NCBI GenBank assembly: GCA_021203665.1 | Contig: JAJQAT010000006.1 | Location: 1-7,088 of the forward strand | Source of the DNA: Bacillota bacterium | GTDB lineage: Bacteria > Bacillota > Clostridia > UBA1381 | Direction of reading: 5' to 3' | Length of the DNA: 7,088 bases | Part shown: piece by piece, positions 6,675-7,088 of the stretch | How the letters are laid out: the number at the start of each line of letters is the position of its first letter | Position numbering within the stretch: position 1 is the stretch's first letter | The notes under the pieces: model-generated | What the model saw: the letters and a program-made list of their open reading frames with translations, nothing else | Database searches by the model: none | Told to the model about the DNA's origin: nothing | Position numbers and translations under genes: made by a program

Positions 6675-6681
6675 AAATTTT

Positions 6682-6698
6682 TACATAATTCTTATGTA
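6682..6698. repeat. 17-base dyad upstream of the spoVT promoter
   Basis: TACATAA, a three-base centre TTC, and TTATGTA form a perfect inverted repeat in the 121-base gap between the HxlR-family gene and spoVT. It lies seven bases upstream of the spoVT -35 element. Outer T and A tracts could lengthen the pairing in RNA with a CCC bulge. Neither strand has a good U tract after it, so an operator is as likely as a weak terminator of the HxlR-family gene. Confidence 0.45.
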
Positions 6699-6715
6699 GG
6701 GAAAAATAGGATAGT

Positions 6716-7063
6716 TTAAGATATTTTATCTAATTTTTTATCAGCTGACTCGGCTTTTTTATATTTCGTTCCCCAGTCAACCATAGCGTCAAGTATAGGC
6801 TTCAGGCTGTAGCCGGTGTCGGTTAAGGTATATTCCACCCTCGGCGGCACTTCGGCGTACACCTTTCTTGTAAGCAAGCCGGACTGCTCCATATTGCGGA
6901 GGTTTGAGGTCAGAACCTTTTGCGAAATCGTTCCCACGGATTTTTTCAATTCCCCGAAACGCTTTGTACCCGTCAATAAATCGCGTATAATCAATACCTT
7001 CCAACGGTCGGAAATCAGCATAAGCGTAGTTTCAACGGGACAAGCGGGAAGCTCTTGTTTCAT
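6716..7063 (-). CDS. HxlR-family winged-helix transcription regulator
   Basis: This is a small DNA-binding protein of 115 residues, typical of the HxlR/MarR-like family that often senses electrophiles or redox stress through an N-terminal cysteine. C8 lies in ACPVETTLMLISDRWKVLII, the family signature. The helix-turn-helix follows (FGELKKSVGTISQKVLTSNL, 36-55), then MEQSGLLTRKVY and the wing PPRVEYTLTDTG (73-84). A charged tail ends the protein. The start is ATG at 7063, six bases after AAAGGGTG. A GTG at 7072 in the same frame is part of that ribosome binding site and is rejected. The promoter and any divergent target gene lie beyond the right edge, so the regulated function is unknown. No other cysteine is present, so an intramolecular disulfide switch is not possible; a one-Cys or intersubunit mechanism remains possible. 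Confidence 0.92.
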   Translation of the reverse strand: MKQELPACPVETTLMLISDRWKVLIIRDLLTGTKRFGELKKSVGTISQKVLTSNLRNMEQSGLLTRKVYAEVPPRVEYTLTDTGYSLKPILDAMVDWGTKYKKAESADKKLDKIS

Positions 7064-7088
7064 ATATATCACCCTTTCAAAGTATTAG

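Noticed and set aside
7064..7088. HxlR-type operator (TACT...AGTA) upstream of the regulator gene.
   Set aside because: TACTTTGAAAG on the - strand is suggestive, but the window ends before a full dyad can be seen.

Overview
The window looks like chromosomal housekeeping sequence from a spore-forming member of the Clostridia (Bacillota). The evidence is strong AGGAGG-type ribosome binding sites, sigma-A promoters, a full-length SpoVT behind a sigma-G-type promoter, and Gram-positive-type CarA/CarB proteins. The genus cannot be read from this sequence.

Layout, left to right. Positions 1-162 hold no convincing gene. They carry a long GC-rich inverted repeat and a perfect palindrome that reads as a terminator for a + strand gene ending outside the window. 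Positions 163-4429 on the - strand are carA-carB, encoding the two subunits of carbamoyl-phosphate synthase, with a one-base gap and the carB ribosome binding site inside the end of carA. Positions 4430-4789 (360 bases) are the divergent control region. Toward carA it holds a near-consensus sigma-A promoter, a 28-codon leader reading frame with a good ribosome binding site, a possible RNA pause hairpin over a U-rich stretch, and an intrinsic terminator whose 5' arm begins at the leader stop codon. Toward the + strand it holds the malic enzyme promoter. The malic enzyme gene (4790-5962, +) is followed by a strong two-way terminator, then spoVT (6058-6594, -) with its sigma-G-type promoter, a 17-base dyad, and an HxlR-family regulator (6716-7063, -) near the right edge.

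How it fits together. CarAB makes carbamoyl phosphate for pyrimidine and arginine synthesis. The carA leader has the parts of a translation-coupled attenuator resembling in outline E. coli pyrBI: a promoter-proximal leader peptide, a U-rich pause-prone segment, and a terminator that a ribosome finishing the peptide would block. I saw no PyrR-type binding site. Two residues of the UMP/IMP pocket known from E. coli CarB appear substituted here. Pyrimidine control may therefore rest more on transcription than on feedback inhibition; that is inference. This leader is the best candidate for a little-described regulatory system in the window. The malic enzyme, spoVT and HxlR genes look like independent units.
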